This document shows, piece by piece, positions 45,306-56,283 of a stretch of DNA of 64,000 nt; position 1 is the first letter of the stretch; each line of letters opens with the position of its first letter. A program made the translations under genes and the position numbers. Origin of the DNA: Gautieria morchelliformis (lineage: Eukaryota; Basidiomycota; Agaricomycetes; Gomphales; Gomphaceae); NCBI GenBank assembly GCA_015179125.1, contig WHVA01000137.1, forward strand, positions 1 to 64,000, read 5' to 3'. The notes under the pieces are model-generated. The model saw only the letters and a program-made list of their open reading frames with translations. It made no database searches and was not told the DNA's origin.

Positions 45306-47050
45306 CTCCCCCTCAGCGAGAAGTCCCTTCGGTAAAATCCTAATTTCCCTAATAGATACCTGTGTTGATGTAAATCCAATCCCTTTGTAAATATGTCCGC
45401 TATGTTCTCCTTCGTCGGTACGTACGTAAGTGATGCCTCGTGAGAGGCCACTTTCTCACGGATGAAATGATATGCGACATTGATGTGTTTGGTACGCGCA
45501 TGATACGTTGCGTCATGCGATAGTGTAATGGCGCCTAGATTGTCTGATCGAAGTGACGTGGGCTGGGTTTGATCGATTCCTAGTTCCTCGATAAAACGCC
45601 TCAGCCAGATTAATTGCTTGGCGCCCTCGGTAAGTGCCATGTATTCGGCCTCCGTGGTAGATAGCGCGATCGTTCGCTGCTTCTTTGAGCTCCATGCGAT
45701 AGCTCCCCCTCCTAGTATAGCTACATAGCCACTAATAGATAGTGCGTCGTTTCTATTAGCATAATCCGAGTCGACAAATATTTCGAGGTCGAGACCAGCG
45801 TCTCGTCGGAAGATTATGCCGTCGTCACATGACCCCTTGAGGTACCTGAGCACGTGCTTGATCGCCGTCCAGTGCTCGGTTCCGTAAGTAGTAGTGAATT
45901 GGCTCAGATGTTGTACGGTAAAGGCCAAATCAGGTCGCGTGCTGAGTGCTGCATACATTAGTGATCCGATCGCTTTAGCATAGGGTACTTCGGCAGTTGG
46001 ACCTGTCGAGTCCATGGGTGTCGTGAGTTTGATCATTTTATGCAGAGGTGTAGATACGGAATGTGCCGTTGTCATGTTGAATCGATTGAGTATGATGTCG
46101 ATGTAATGTCCTTGAGACATGATCAGTGTTCCCTCATCCCTATTCCTCTCAACTCTAATTCCCAAGATTTTCTTCATTTCTCCTAAATCTGTTAAAGGGA
46201 ATTTCCCATGAAGCTCCCCCTTGAGCTTAATCATCCCTCCTTTGGAGTCAGCAAATAGTCCAAAGTCGTCCACATATACTGATATGACTTCGATTGAGTC
46301 CTTATCTTGTCTGATGTAGACGCATTCATCGGCTGTACTTTGATGGAAGCCGAGATCAAGTAATAATTTGCGTAAGCGCTGATGCCAAGCTCGCCCCGAT
46401 TGCTTGAGTCCGTAGAGCGCTCTGTATATTCTTAGAACGCGTCCAGATCCATCATCAAAACCGTCGGGCTGGCGCATGTAGATCTCCTCATCTATGGTTG
46501 AATTGAGGTAGGCGCCTTTGACATCCATCATTTCGATTTCCCAATCGAGTGTGTTTGCGATCGCTAATAGAACACGTAGTGAATCGAATTTGACCACGGG
46601 TGAGGTTATCTCGTAGTAATCCATCCCTGGCCTCTGTGTGAATCCTTGAGCCACAACCCTCGCTTTAGCCTTATTGAATTGTCCGTCCGGTTGTGTTTTG
46701 ACAGCGTATACCCATCGGCAACCGATAGCTACTCGTCCGGGTGGTAGTTCTGTTAATTCCCATGTTCCTAACGTCTTGTGTTGGTCCATCTCAATTTCCA
46801 TCGCTTTCTCCCAGATCGGCGCATTATCACGTGATACCGCCGCTCTGTAATTCTCAGGTTCAGTGACGATTTCTCTCGGTATGTAAACCTGCTCGGTGCG
46901 TCCTGAATTATTCAGCTTCCGGTAATCCGGTCTTTGAGTGATACGCGCGCTCCGTCGGATCTCTGGAGCTGGCGCTTGTTCAGGTGGATCAGGAACGGGT
47001 GTTGTCTGGGGTGATGACGTCTGTGGGGTAGATGTGATCGGGTCCGGCAC
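45254..47050 (-). CDS. Copia-2 polyprotein, reverse transcriptase/RNase H part
   Basis: An open frame of 598 residues encodes the C-terminal half of a Ty1/copia polyprotein. It has a basic linker (RRSARITQRPDYR), the reverse transcriptase from KTLGTWELTELP through KAYLNSTIDEEIYM-like and YGLKQSGRAWH motifs to the catalytic SVYVDDFGLF, and RNase H with IFVDSDYAN, STTEAEYMAL, RSDNLGAI, RTKHINVAYHF and ENIADIFTKGL. The frame has no stops, so the element is not old, but the upstream part is missing: at 47050 it abuts a different copia element. The gag-integrase part at 61575-64000 is on the same strand and is probably the other half. The last 50 nt run into the putative LTR. Confidence 0.85.
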   Translation of the reverse strand: MPDPITSTPQTSSPQTTPVPDPPEQAPAPEIRRSARITQRPDYRKLNNSGRTEQVYIPREIVTEPENYRAAVSRDNAPIWEKAMEIEMDQHKTLGTWELTELPPGRVAIGCRWVYAVKTQPDGQFNKAKARVVAQGFTQRPGMDYYEITSPVVKFDSLRVLLAIANTLDWEIEMMDVKGAYLNSTIDEEIYMRQPDGFDDGSGRVLRIYRALYGLKQSGRAWHQRLRKLLLDLGFHQSTADECVYIRQDKDSIEVISVYVDDFGLFADSKGGMIKLKGELHGKFPLTDLGEMKKILGIRVERNRDEGTLIMSQGHYIDIILNRFNMTTAHSVSTPLHKMIKLTTPMDSTGPTAEVPYAKAIGSLMYAALSTRPDLAFTVQHLSQFTTTYGTEHWTAIKHVLRYLKGSCDDGIIFRRDAGLDLEIFVDSDYANRNDALSISGYVAILGGGAIAWSSKKQRTIALSTTEAEYMALTEGAKQLIWLRRFIEELGIDQTQPTSLRSDNLGAITLSHDATYHARTKHINVAYHFIREKVASHEASLTYVPTKENIADIFTKGLDLHQHRYLLGKLGFYRRDFSLRGSVSNRDDDTAEAEPART

Positions 47051-50000
47051 GGATCTTCACTCTAGGACTAGGAAGTCCTTTGGTGAGGATATCTGCCAAC
47101 ATTTGTTCGGTTGGCAAATAAACGAGCTTGGCTTGTTGATTTTTGATTATATCTCGGAGGAAATATAATCTGATGTCGAAATGTTTGGTTCTCGTGTGTT
47201 GTTGAGTGCCATACGTGATTGCAATGGCTGATTGATTGTCTGAATAAATTTTGATGGGTCTGTTCAGTGGTTGGAATATTTCAGAAATAAAATGGCGCAT
47301 CCAGAGAGCCTCTTTGCCCGCATGGGTCAGGGCGACGAATTCGGCTTCAGTTGATGAGAGGGCTACTATCGACTGTTTCTGGCAACTCCATGAAACAGTG
47401 CCTCCATCAATCTGAAATAAGTATGCCGAATACGAACGCCTATGACTCTGTGAACCCCAATCCGCATCTGAATACCCCATCAAGCCGTCTCGATTTCTTC
47501 CAAGTGTGAGCTTGTAATGCTTCGTGCCTTTCAAATATTTGAAGACACGTTTGACTGCATTCCAATGTGTGCCACCTGGATTTTCGAGGAATTGCGAAAG
47601 CAATGACACCGCAAATGCAATGTCAGGTCGAGTGGCTACAGCTGCCCACATCAGTGATCCTATGGCTTGCCTGTATGGAAACTTCGACATGGCTTTCTTG
47701 CCTCTCTCTGTAGAAGGACATTGGTCTTTTGATAATTTAACAGCTGGATCAAGAGGCGTAGCATAAGTCTTTGCATCTTCGAGATTGAATTTTTTGATGA
47801 TCTTCTCGATGTATGCAGGTTGTGAAATTGCAATAGTTTTCTTCTGCCAGTCTCTTTCGATTTTGAGATTCAATAGCCAATGAATCTCGCCTAGATCTTT
47901 CATACTGAAGACCTGAGCAAGATCTCGTTTGACTTCGTCCAGGATTGACTGATTCTCAGCTGTGATGGTGAGATCATCCACAGCTGTTGCAATGATCACA
48001 TGCCCCTTTCCGCCACGTCTATAAAATACAGCCCCATCTGTGGCTGACGTGGTGAATCCTAATTTATGGAATTCACCACTTAGACGTTTGTACCATTCCC
48101 TTCCAGATTGTTTGAGGCCATAGAGTGCTTTCTTCAAAAGTAGCACTTCGTCTTTGTCTCCAGACTCATATCCATACGGCTGCTTCATGTAAATAGGTTC
48201 AGGCAGTGTAGCATTGAGGTATGCATAGTCCACGTCCATTTGATGGATAGGCCAGTCATTCCTAGCAGCAATGGCGCATATGATCCGTAGGGAGGATAAC
48301 CGAGCAACAGGTGAGTATGTCTCATCATAGTCGACTCCAAACTTCTGTGTGAAGCCTTGGGCGACCATTCTCGATTTAGGCATTATTGGTTTCCCTTCTG
48401 GGTTACACTTCCAAAGGTAGACCCATTTATTACCGACAATATTGGCTCCAGGAGGTGGTTTGGCTCGTTCCCACACTCCTTTGTCGATTAGGGCCTCATA
48501 CTCTTTGTCCATTGATTTCTTCCATATAGGATTATTCAGAGCTTCGTCTGCATGGCTAGGTTCAATTTGACTCAAATCCGGCACCTTGTTATTGTTTTGA
48601 CCGTCGGTTAGAAACGCACTGATGGCACACTCATAGCTACTGATGCCATCAATCTCGGAGGATAATTCTTGGTCGAATAAAACTTCTTTATGGTCCTCAA
48701 CGTCCTTGTAAGCTAGCGTAGTCATATGTGCGCCAGCTTGTCTCTGGGTTTGAGATCTTGTTACGGGACCTGATGGGGCCGGCTGCACTTGTTGTTGACG
48801 GATCCTTTCGCTTCTCCTTATCGGTTCAGCCTCTCTAGGTCTGTCATCAACTCCCTGAATAGGTTGCAGCTTTTCAAGATATTCCTCTGGTGCATTTTCA
48901 TCAATTTCTTCGATCTTTGCCTCTTCGCTGACTAAGCGACCGGGCACAGGCACTGATGCTGGAATGGCCTTCTTCTCTTCTCTAGACGTAGGTAGCTTGG
49001 ATTCCTCAATAGAAATGATTGGGACCTTTCCCTTCTTCATCTCTGAATCAAACACAACGTTCCGCTCGACAGAAACCTTGTGCGAGTCAGGCCAATAAAC
49101 ATAATGACCATGGCTCTGCGCAGAAATTCCTATCCACCGAGCTCTCTTGGCACGAGCTGCCAATTTATCTCCCTGAGTGACTTTAACATAGATTTCAGTT
49201 CCCCACGTGTGAATGTCTTTGAGATTCGGTTTTTCATGGTGAATCATCTCGTAGGGTGTTTTATCCGGTAGAGCTCTTGTATGCGTCCTATTCCTAAGAT
49301 AATTGGCATGCTGTATCGCATAGCCCCATAATATCTTAGGAAGGCTTGATTCTAACAGCATGGCACGAGTTCTCTCAGTGAGAGTTCGGTTCAGACGTTC
49401 GGCAACACCATTAGACTCTGGTGTGTCGTGTACCGTCAACTGATGCTTCGTGCCCTGTTTGGCTAGATGCTGTTCGAATTCAGAGCTCGTATACTCGCCC
49501 CCTCGATCAGAAACAACTGCCTTGATGTGCACATTTCTCTGTCGAAGCATTAAAGCCTCATAGAGCTTGTACTTTGAGAATGCTTCTGATTTGTTCGCCA
49601 TGAGATAAATCACCGATTCTCTTGAGTAGTCATCGATAAAGGAGACATAATATGACTTCTTATCGATTGTGAGGTGTCTTGCAGGTCCCCAGACATCAGA
49701 ATAAATTCTGTCACCGAATTTTGATGTTCGGTCTCTGGGTTCTCGAGGAAGAGGTTTGCGTGCAATCTTAGCCTGAATACACGCATCACAGACAATTCTA
49801 TCGCCTGTGGAGCTCAGTTCAATGCCCAATATCATGCCATGATTTAATAGATGTTGTAGGGACTTCTGTGAGATATGCCCCATTTTTTGATGAATTTCCA
49901 TGGCAGACAAACACATATGGGCTTGAGCACTTGGTGACTGGTCTAGTCGATATAAACCATTGACCTTCGGTGCTTGCATCAATACCTTTCCAGTAGCGTT

Positions 50001-51240
50001 AGATATTGTGCATTTCTGGCCACCGAGTCGAATGTCGTAGCCAGCATCATCGCACCGACCGATCGAGACGAGGGTAGCAGCAATTTTTGGAGCATAAAAT
50101 GTATCTTGCAACGTGACTTCTACTGTTTTATCTCCAACCTTGTTGGATAATACAAGCAGTCCTGAACCGAAGGCATCAAAAGTGCCTTTGTTGGCTGCTC
50201 GGATAGTCCTCGGCTGTGAGAATTGACAGTAGTTCCTCAATAAATTTTTGTGAGGAGTCATATGCGATGTCGTTCCGGTGTCGAGTATAACTATAACTCC
50301 TGAGGATGTGCTCAAATTGAAATTAGAGCACTCGTCAAAATTGGTGAAGGCAAGATGCCCATCACCACTTTCCTCAGAAGAGGACTCTTCTTCGGCAACA
50401 TTCGCTTTTGCTTTACCCTTCTTCTTCTTCTTGCCTTTGGCTTTTTTCTTCTGACGTGGTCCTTGACCTTCTTTACCACCTCCTTTAGCCCAGCAATTTT
50501 CGATGGAATGTCCAGGCTTTTTGCAGTTGGTGCATACATGCGCCTTCTGCCCCTTCTGGTCCTTTTTAATAGATGAACCAATAAACACCTGCTCTTCTTG
50601 CGGGAGTGTTTTCTTCCTGTCATACTGAGCCTTTAGTACCCTAATAATATTATCAGGGACCAATGGCATCCCGCATTCTTCAAGCGAAGTGGTAAGGGCG
50701 TTCATGACTGCCTCATAGGATGGTGGAAGTGACGCAAGAATGATGTCCATAAATTCTTCTTCGGAAACTCTGGCTCCCATCTCATTAAGACGAGCATATA
50801 GGTCTTGGGCCTTGTCCAAATGATCTCTCAAGTCTCCATCCTCAGGACATCTCATACTGCGGAGTTGTCTCTGCAGGCTGGTGAGGACCATCTTGGGCTT
50901 TTTGGTCATTTCATTGACCAATGCATCCCAAGTCTCTTTTGCTGTCTTCTGCTTCTGTAGCATCAGGGCTAATGACTCTGACACTGAGACGATGATTTGG
51001 GTCTTGGCTTGTCCTTCTCTAGCAAGGTATCTCTCCAGCTTCTCCTCAGCCTTATCCATCTGAGTTTCCTCAGCTTCTGTGAGAATATGGCCTGGGGGCA
51101 TAACTGGAGGATCAGGAGGTCGAGTGACTCTCCCTTCTACATGCTTGAGTAGATTTTTGGACTCGAAATAGCTGATGAGAGTGGCTCGCCACAATGGCCA
51201 ATTACTACCATCAGTAGCAAGCTTCTCAACACCCAATAGC
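47051..51240 (-). pseudogene. Copia-1 gag-pol, split by insertion
   Basis: A long open minus-strand frame carries a complete copia domain order: gag (LATDGSNWPLWRATLISYFE), zinc knuckle (CTNCKKPGHSIENC), protease (ILDTGTTSHMTPHKN), GAG-pre-integrase (MGHISQKSLQHLLNHG), integrase catalytic core (DVWGPARH, SDRGGEYTSSEFE, NGVAERLNR), reverse transcriptase with TAVDDLTI, and RNase H (YSDADWGS, STEAEFVAL, KHFDIRLYF, ADILTKGLPSPRV). Coding is intact but its first 31 nt, with the start codon, lie at 57389-57419 beyond a solo LTR and Gypsy-1. At the other end it stops abruptly near 47051 without its own 3' LTR and fuses to Copia-2. Confidence 0.85.
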
Positions 51241-51306
51241 TGTTGGGTGCATTGATGCTCCTGCACCAAAATCAAGCATAATATATCCAATTTGTTGTGT
51301 GGTTTC

Positions 51307-51786
51307 TGTAAGGGCAACCCTGGCTAGTCGTGGAGATCACACTACCACACAACTGACAAGGGGAAATCCAAAGTATGTATAAATGAACAGAGCATACAAG
51401 AGAGGGGGTTCTCACCTGACAAGGGGAAATCCAAAGAGAAAAGTCTAAGGACCCCCAATGTCAGCGAGCCCGTATTATACTACGCTGCGCAGCCAGGGAC
51501 AACACTTGGCACCCGCCATCAGCCCTGCATCCCCCTGACCCTTGATCGACCCTGGATGCCGCCTATTATGCGAGTCGCTTGAATTCCGACACTGTTCCGG
51601 GGCGGAAGTCGGAAATTGGAGTGGAACTGGCAAGGCGAACGGAACTGGTGGAAGTTCCCCCGGAAGCGGAATCGTTCCCGAAAGCGGATGCGGAGATGGA
51701 ATCGGAACCGGAAGCGGAGTCGGAAATGGAGTCGGAACTGGGTGTGGTGTCGGAACTGGAAATGGAAAACAGGGTGTCCCCTGACA
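51307..51786 (-). repeat. Gypsy-1 3' LTR
   Basis: This is the downstream LTR in the element's own orientation. About half of it is a degenerate run of GGAACTGGAA/CGGAAT-like hexamers. The pol frame runs into it up to 51566. Confidence 0.93.
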
Positions 51787-54700
51787 TCACCCCCCCTCTA
51801 GCGTGCTGCGTCCTCGAAGCACGGGACACAAGGGATTGAAATGCCAGCGAGCGGATTCGGCGAGGGGCACCTGGATGTGTCCTATAGAACTCCCGGAGTT
51901 TGTCAGGAGCGGAAACATCTTGCTCCGGGACCCACGAATTCTCCTCGTACCCATACCCTTCCCATTTCACGAGGAATTGGAGTCGTCCTCGTACCAACCG
52001 GCTGTCCAGGATCCGTTCCACCACGTAGTGCTCTTCCCCATCTACAATTTCTGGCGGAGGTGGCGGATGAGCCTTCCGACGTGGAATTGGGTCCTCAAGC
52101 ATAGGGAGTAACTTCACCACGTTGAAGACGGGGTGGAGGCGGGACATGGACATCGGAAGTCGGAGGCGGTATGCATTCCGTCCAACCCTCCGCGTCACTG
52201 TGAAGGGCCCAAGGTAGCGGTGGGCAAGCTTCTGCGAAGGGCGTGTGGTGCGGATGTCACTTGCATCTAGGTACACCTTGTCTCCAACTTGGTACTCTGG
52301 GGCAGGAACCCGGCGTCGGTTGTAGTACCTTGCCATGTCATCCTTGGCCTTCGCAAGGGCCGACTTGAGTTCCCCGACGGGTGGACGTCGTTGCGCTTTG
52401 GTTCGGAGACAAAGGTCACACGTCTTCACGTACTGTCCGATGTAGCGGGACATCTGAGGCCACCAGTAATTCCAAGCCACTAACTCCAGCGTCTTCCACC
52501 TGCCAGCATGCCCAGCGACCCGTGTGTCATGGTGCTGGGACACGATGCGACGGCGGAGGTCCGCCCCACCCGGAACATAGACCTTGCCTCTGAAGTGGAG
52601 CAGTCCATCACGTTCCGACCATTCCGCTGCCCGTACAGACCGTGAGTGCCCTTTCCGGAGTTCCTCCACTGCCTTCACCACCGACCCCTCCTTCTCTCCA
52701 TTCCGGTACTGCCTCCGGATATCCCGGAGCATTTCCGCTTCCGCCCCAACTGCAGTTACTCCTTCTAGGGCACGGATTGCAAAGAGACTTGGGCGGAGCA
52801 GTGTCATATCCGCGTTGTCTCCACTTCCGCTTCCGTGATCCGCGCGGCGGGATAGGGCATCGGGCTTGCCCATGGTGCGGCCGGGGCGGTGGTGGAGCAT
52901 GAAGTCAAACCGGGACAGGTGTAGGGACCACCGTGCTTGTCGTCGGTTCAGCTTCTTAGACGTGCGGAAATACTCGAGGTTCTTGTGGTCTGTCCAGATC
53001 TCAAAAGGGCATAGAGCACCCTCGAGGAAGTGTCGCCACTCCTCCAGCGCTCGGATGATTGCCAGCATCTCCTTGTCATGGATCTCATAGTTCCGCTCGA
53101 CCGGACTAAGGCTCTTAGAGAAGAAGGCAATCGGATGCCACCCCCCACCCTCTTCCGATGACTGCTGTGACAAGACCGCTCCGGTAGCTGCGTCGGAAGA
53201 ATCCGCCTCGACTCGATAAGGGCGAGAGTCGTCGGGAAAGATCAGGACCGGAGCGGAAGTGATCAGCTCCTTGAGTTTGTCAAAGGAAGTCTGTTCCGGC
53301 TCTCCCCACCGCCATCCAACCTCCTTCTTGGTGAGGTCGAAGAGGGCACGGGCGTGGCAGGAGAAGTCCTTGATGAACCGCCGGTAGAAATTGACAAACC
53401 CAATGAAGGACTGGACCTCCTTCTTGTTTCGCGGCACGGGCCAATCCGATACACCGGAAACTTTGACTGGGTCCATTTCCACCTTCCCTTCCGACACAAT
53501 CACCCCAAGATACTCTATCCGCGTCCGCTCAAATTCGCACTTTTCCGGCTTGAGACACAGGTTGTACTCCCGGAGCCGTTCCAGCACTCTCCGCACGACT
53601 TCCCGATGTTCGGACATTGTTTTCGTGAAAATGAGGATGTCATCGAGGTAGACGCAGACAACCCCTTCTGCTATCATGTCACGGAAAATGTCATTCATCA
53701 TCATCTGGAATGTGGCGGGACTGTTGGTGAGGCCAAAGAACATGACCTGTGGCTCAAAGAGTCCTCGATTGGTGCGGAATGCGGCCTTCCACTCGTCTCC
53801 CTCTCGGATCCGGACATTGTTGAAGCCCCAATGGACATCCAGCTTAGTGAAGTACCTCGCCCCGCGGAGTTGTGTGATCAGTTCGGAAATGAGTGGAATG
53901 GGGTACCGGTTCTTGATCGTGATCGCATTCAAGGCCCGGTAGTCCTGCACAAGTCTGAGCGAGCCATCCTTCTTCTTGATGAAGAACACCGGAGATGCCA
54001 TGGGTGACTTGGAGGGGCGGATCCTCCCTGTACGGAGGTTTTCCGCAAGGAATGCATCGAGCTCTACCTGCTCCTTGGGTGACAGCGGGTAGACCTTGCA
54101 GTTGGTGGGCTTTGACCCAGGCTCCAACTCGATGGCGTGGTCCCACAGCTTCCGTGGAGGCAGAGCATCAAACGACTCCTTGGAAAAGACGTCCTCAAAC
54201 TCCCGCAGGTACTCCGGAATTTCTGCCTCCACTCTATCATGCCTCTTGGAGGCTTCAGCAAGGCGTTGCGAAATATTTCCGGTGGCGCGGATGTGTTCCG
54301 CTTCCGGCGGAAGGTTCACGTACAGCAAGCGCTCCCCCTCCGCCAGAATGTCTTCCGGGCCAAGTCGGATGACGTCGGAATCGGAATCGGAAGTGGGATC
54401 CGGTTCAAATTCCCCTTCCGAGTCTTCTTCTGCAAGCAGTGGATGGGGGCCAGAACGACATGTCTGTATGAGCCGTTCGGTCTTCCGCTGCTCCTGGCGC
54501 TCCTTCCGCACTTCCGACCTGCACATGTGACACTTGGCTGGACATCGACTCATCAGCACCTTCCGAGTCTGCCAATTGATCTCCGGGTTGTGCTCCTGAA
54601 GCCAGGTAAACCCGAGGATGATGTCCTGCTTCCCCAGGCTGGTGACTGCAAAGGAAGTGCGTTCTGAGTGTCCATCGTAGCGGAGAATTGTGTCTACTAT

Positions 54701-55111
54701 CTCCGTGATGGACCCTGCCTCATTGGGGCTTCCATCCACATTGAACACCGGGATTGCACGTTGCAACTTCCGCGTGGTCAGTCGGTTCCGTTCCACATAG
54801 TCCCGGTCCATAAACTGACCAGTGGCCCCGCAATCGACAAGGGCGGGTCCGGATTTGACTTCCGCTGTATCTGTCGTCTGGATCTCCACCTTAATGACTA
54901 GTGACTTGGGGCCAGGGGTGGCAGCAACAACATAGCGCTTCGGAAGGCGTCTCTCCCAAGGGCGGATGCGGGATGGACGGGGTGTCAGATTTGGTTTTTG
55001 TGTGACTTTATCCGGTGGGTCTGTACGAAGTGAGGGGAGTGGGGGCTTTTCATTCTCTACTTCAAGACAGGCAAACCGGTTATGTACAGGCAGCAGGGGC
55101 ACACATCTCAC
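51566..55111 (-). CDS. Gypsy-1 pol: protease-RT-RNase H-truncated integrase-chromodomain
   Basis: One open frame of about 1,180 residues holds an aspartic protease (ALVDCGATGQFMD), reverse transcriptase (YRALNAITIKNRYPIP, FTKLDVHWGFNNVRI, VYLDDILIFT), RNase H (VEADSSDAATGAVLSQ, IHDKEMLAII, WTDHKNLEYF), and an integrase zinc-binding region (HHDTRVAGHAGRW...CDLC). After RRPPVGEL, near 52370, the sequence jumps to SALAKAKDDMARYYNRRR, the region normally found after the catalytic core; some 200 or more residues with the DD35E residues are missing in frame. A chromodomain follows (YVVERILDSR...VKWEGYGYEENSWVPE). The tail is Ser/Asp-rich and encoded in the 3' LTR. The frame is -1 relative to gag, so expression by frameshifting is likely. 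Confidence 0.92.
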   Translation of the reverse strand: MRCVPLLPVHNRFACLEVENEKPPLPSLRTDPPDKVTQKPNLTPRPSRIRPWERRLPKRYVVAATPGPKSLVIKVEIQTTDTAEVKSGPALVDCGATGQFMDRDYVERNRLTTRKLQRAIPVFNVDGSPNEAGSITEIVDTILRYDGHSERTSFAVTSLGKQDIILGFTWLQEHNPEINWQTRKVLMSRCPAKCHMCRSEVRKERQEQRKTERLIQTCRSGPHPLLAEEDSEGEFEPDPTSDSDSDVIRLGPEDILAEGERLLYVNLPPEAEHIRATGNISQRLAEASKRHDRVEAEIPEYLREFEDVFSKESFDALPPRKLWDHAIELEPGSKPTNCKVYPLSPKEQVELDAFLAENLRTGRIRPSKSPMASPVFFIKKKDGSLRLVQDYRALNAITIKNRYPIPLISELITQLRGARYFTKLDVHWGFNNVRIREGDEWKAAFRTNRGLFEPQVMFFGLTNSPATFQMMMNDIFRDMIAEGVVCVYLDDILIFTKTMSEHREVVRRVLERLREYNLCLKPEKCEFERTRIEYLGVIVSEGKVEMDPVKVSGVSDWPVPRNKKEVQSFIGFVNFYRRFIKDFSCHARALFDLTKKEVGWRWGEPEQTSFDKLKELITSAPVLIFPDDSRPYRVEADSSDAATGAVLSQQSSEEGGGWHPIAFFSKSLSPVERNYEIHDKEMLAIIRALEEWRHFLEGALCPFEIWTDHKNLEYFRTSKKLNRRQARWSLHLSRFDFMLHHRPGRTMGKPDALSRRADHGSGSGDNADMTLLRPSLFAIRALEGVTAVGAEAEMLRDIRRQYRNGEKEGSVVKAVEELRKGHSRSVRAAEWSERDGLLHFRGKVYVPGGADLRRRIVSQHHDTRVAGHAGRWKTLELVAWNYWWPQMSRYIGQYVKTCDLCLRTKAQRRPPVGELKSALAKAKDDMARYYNRRRVPAPEYQVGDKVYLDASDIRTTRPSQKLAHRYLGPFTVTRRVGRNAYRLRLPMSMSRLHPVFNVVKLLPMLEDPIPRRKAHPPPPPEIVDGEEHYVVERILDSRLVRGRLQFLVKWEGYGYEENSWVPEQDVSAPDKLREFYRTHPGAPRRIRSLAFQSLVSRASRTQHARGGVMSGDTLFSISSSDTTPSSDSISDSASGSDSISASAFGNDSASGGTSTSSVRLASSTPISDFRPGTVSEFKRLA

Positions 55112-56283
55112 CCGCTGCGTGTCACAAAATCCGAAGCATCTTCCGCTTCAGGTGGACCATGTTCCGCATTTTCGGAAATGTCTTCCGCAGTTGGCACTCT
55201 GCTTATGTCCGCAAGTGCGAGGAACTCTGGAAGGATCTCGAGTTTCTCCTCTGTGGTCATAAGCCGGATATCAAAGGCTTGGGGGCACTCGCGAGCATAG
55301 TGCCCTGGTTGTCGACAGCGGAAGCAGGTGATAGTTCCGGGGCCTTTTGCGCGCATGTGGTCAACATCCATCGGGGCAGGGCCACTCTTCGAGGGAGGAG
55401 GGCTATGGTTCCTAATAGGAGCAGGCGGAGCAAGCATCGGAAATAATTTCCGTGTGGGAATGAATGCGCTTCCGGGTTTTGGCACAGGTGGAGTAGGACG
55501 AGCGGAACTGCGTGTCGTGTTCCGACTCGTCTCCACGAAGGCCTCATTTGCCTCCCTGTTCCGAGAAACCTTCTGCGCGGCTTGGTACCACCCTTCCGGG
55601 TCATCAAAATCCGGAGCTCCATCCCCAAGCAGCGCAACTTGGTTCTGGAGCGTCGGATCAAGTCCTCGTCGGAATTTGATGACGATCGTCTTGTCGTCGT
55701 CATATTCCGCAAGGTCGATGAGCTCCTGGAAGCGATCGATGTAGTCATCGACCGGATCTTTGGCCTGGTACCAGCTTGTCCCCTCGAGCTTTGTAAGGGC
55801 TGTGAGCTGCTCGTTTTTCGGGCAGAACTGGTCGGAAAATGTTTTCTCGAACGCGTCCCAGTCCCGGAAGTAGTTCCCCTTGCCCTTTGCTTCATGTCGG
55901 ATCACCTTGTTCGCAAAACGGGCTGCGCGGTCCGATTTGAAAAAGGACAATGTCCAGTGAATCCGAGCCTGGTCGTTCGGAAAGAGGTCTCCGACAATTG
56001 CGAAGTAGATGCTGCATGTGTTGAAGAATGCGCGTCCCTTCTCCCGATCTCCGTCAAAGTCCGCCGGAGTTGCGGGTTTGACCTTTGCTAACTTCGCGGA
56101 CATCCTCTTTTCCGCTAGTTCCGCTTTTCCGAAATCCGGATCATCCAGCATTTCATTTCCACCACCTTGTGGAATATCTAACTTAGCCAAAATCGCTTGT
56201 AAGGCTGTTTCAATCGCGTCGGTCTTCATCCGGTTCCGCGTCAATTCCTCCTCCATATTCCGAAGACGATCGTCCGGATCCAT
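55108..56283 (-). CDS. Gypsy-1 gag
   Basis: The frame gives about 391 residues from MDPDDRLRNMEEELTR (first ATG after the LTR, 56283). It contains a coiled-coil start, a retrotransposon gag domain (KGRAFFNTCSIYFAI through KDPVDDYIDRFQELIDLA) and a CCHC zinc knuckle (CFRCRQPGHYARECP) near the end. Gag forms the particle that packages element RNA. The frame stays open upstream into the LTR but has no ATG there. It ends with TGA at 55108-55110, overlapping the start of pol. Confidence 0.9.
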   Translation of the reverse strand: MDPDDRLRNMEEELTRNRMKTDAIETALQAILAKLDIPQGGGNEMLDDPDFGKAELAEKRMSAKLAKVKPATPADFDGDREKGRAFFNTCSIYFAIVGDLFPNDQARIHWTLSFFKSDRAARFANKVIRHEAKGKGNYFRDWDAFEKTFSDQFCPKNEQLTALTKLEGTSWYQAKDPVDDYIDRFQELIDLAEYDDDKTIVIKFRRGLDPTLQNQVALLGDGAPDFDDPEGWYQAAQKVSRNREANEAFVETSRNTTRSSARPTPPVPKPGSAFIPTRKLFPMLAPPAPIRNHSPPPSKSGPAPMDVDHMRAKGPGTITCFRCRQPGHYARECPQAFDIRLMTTEEKLEILPEFLALADISRVPTAEDISENAEHGPPEAEDASDFVTRSG

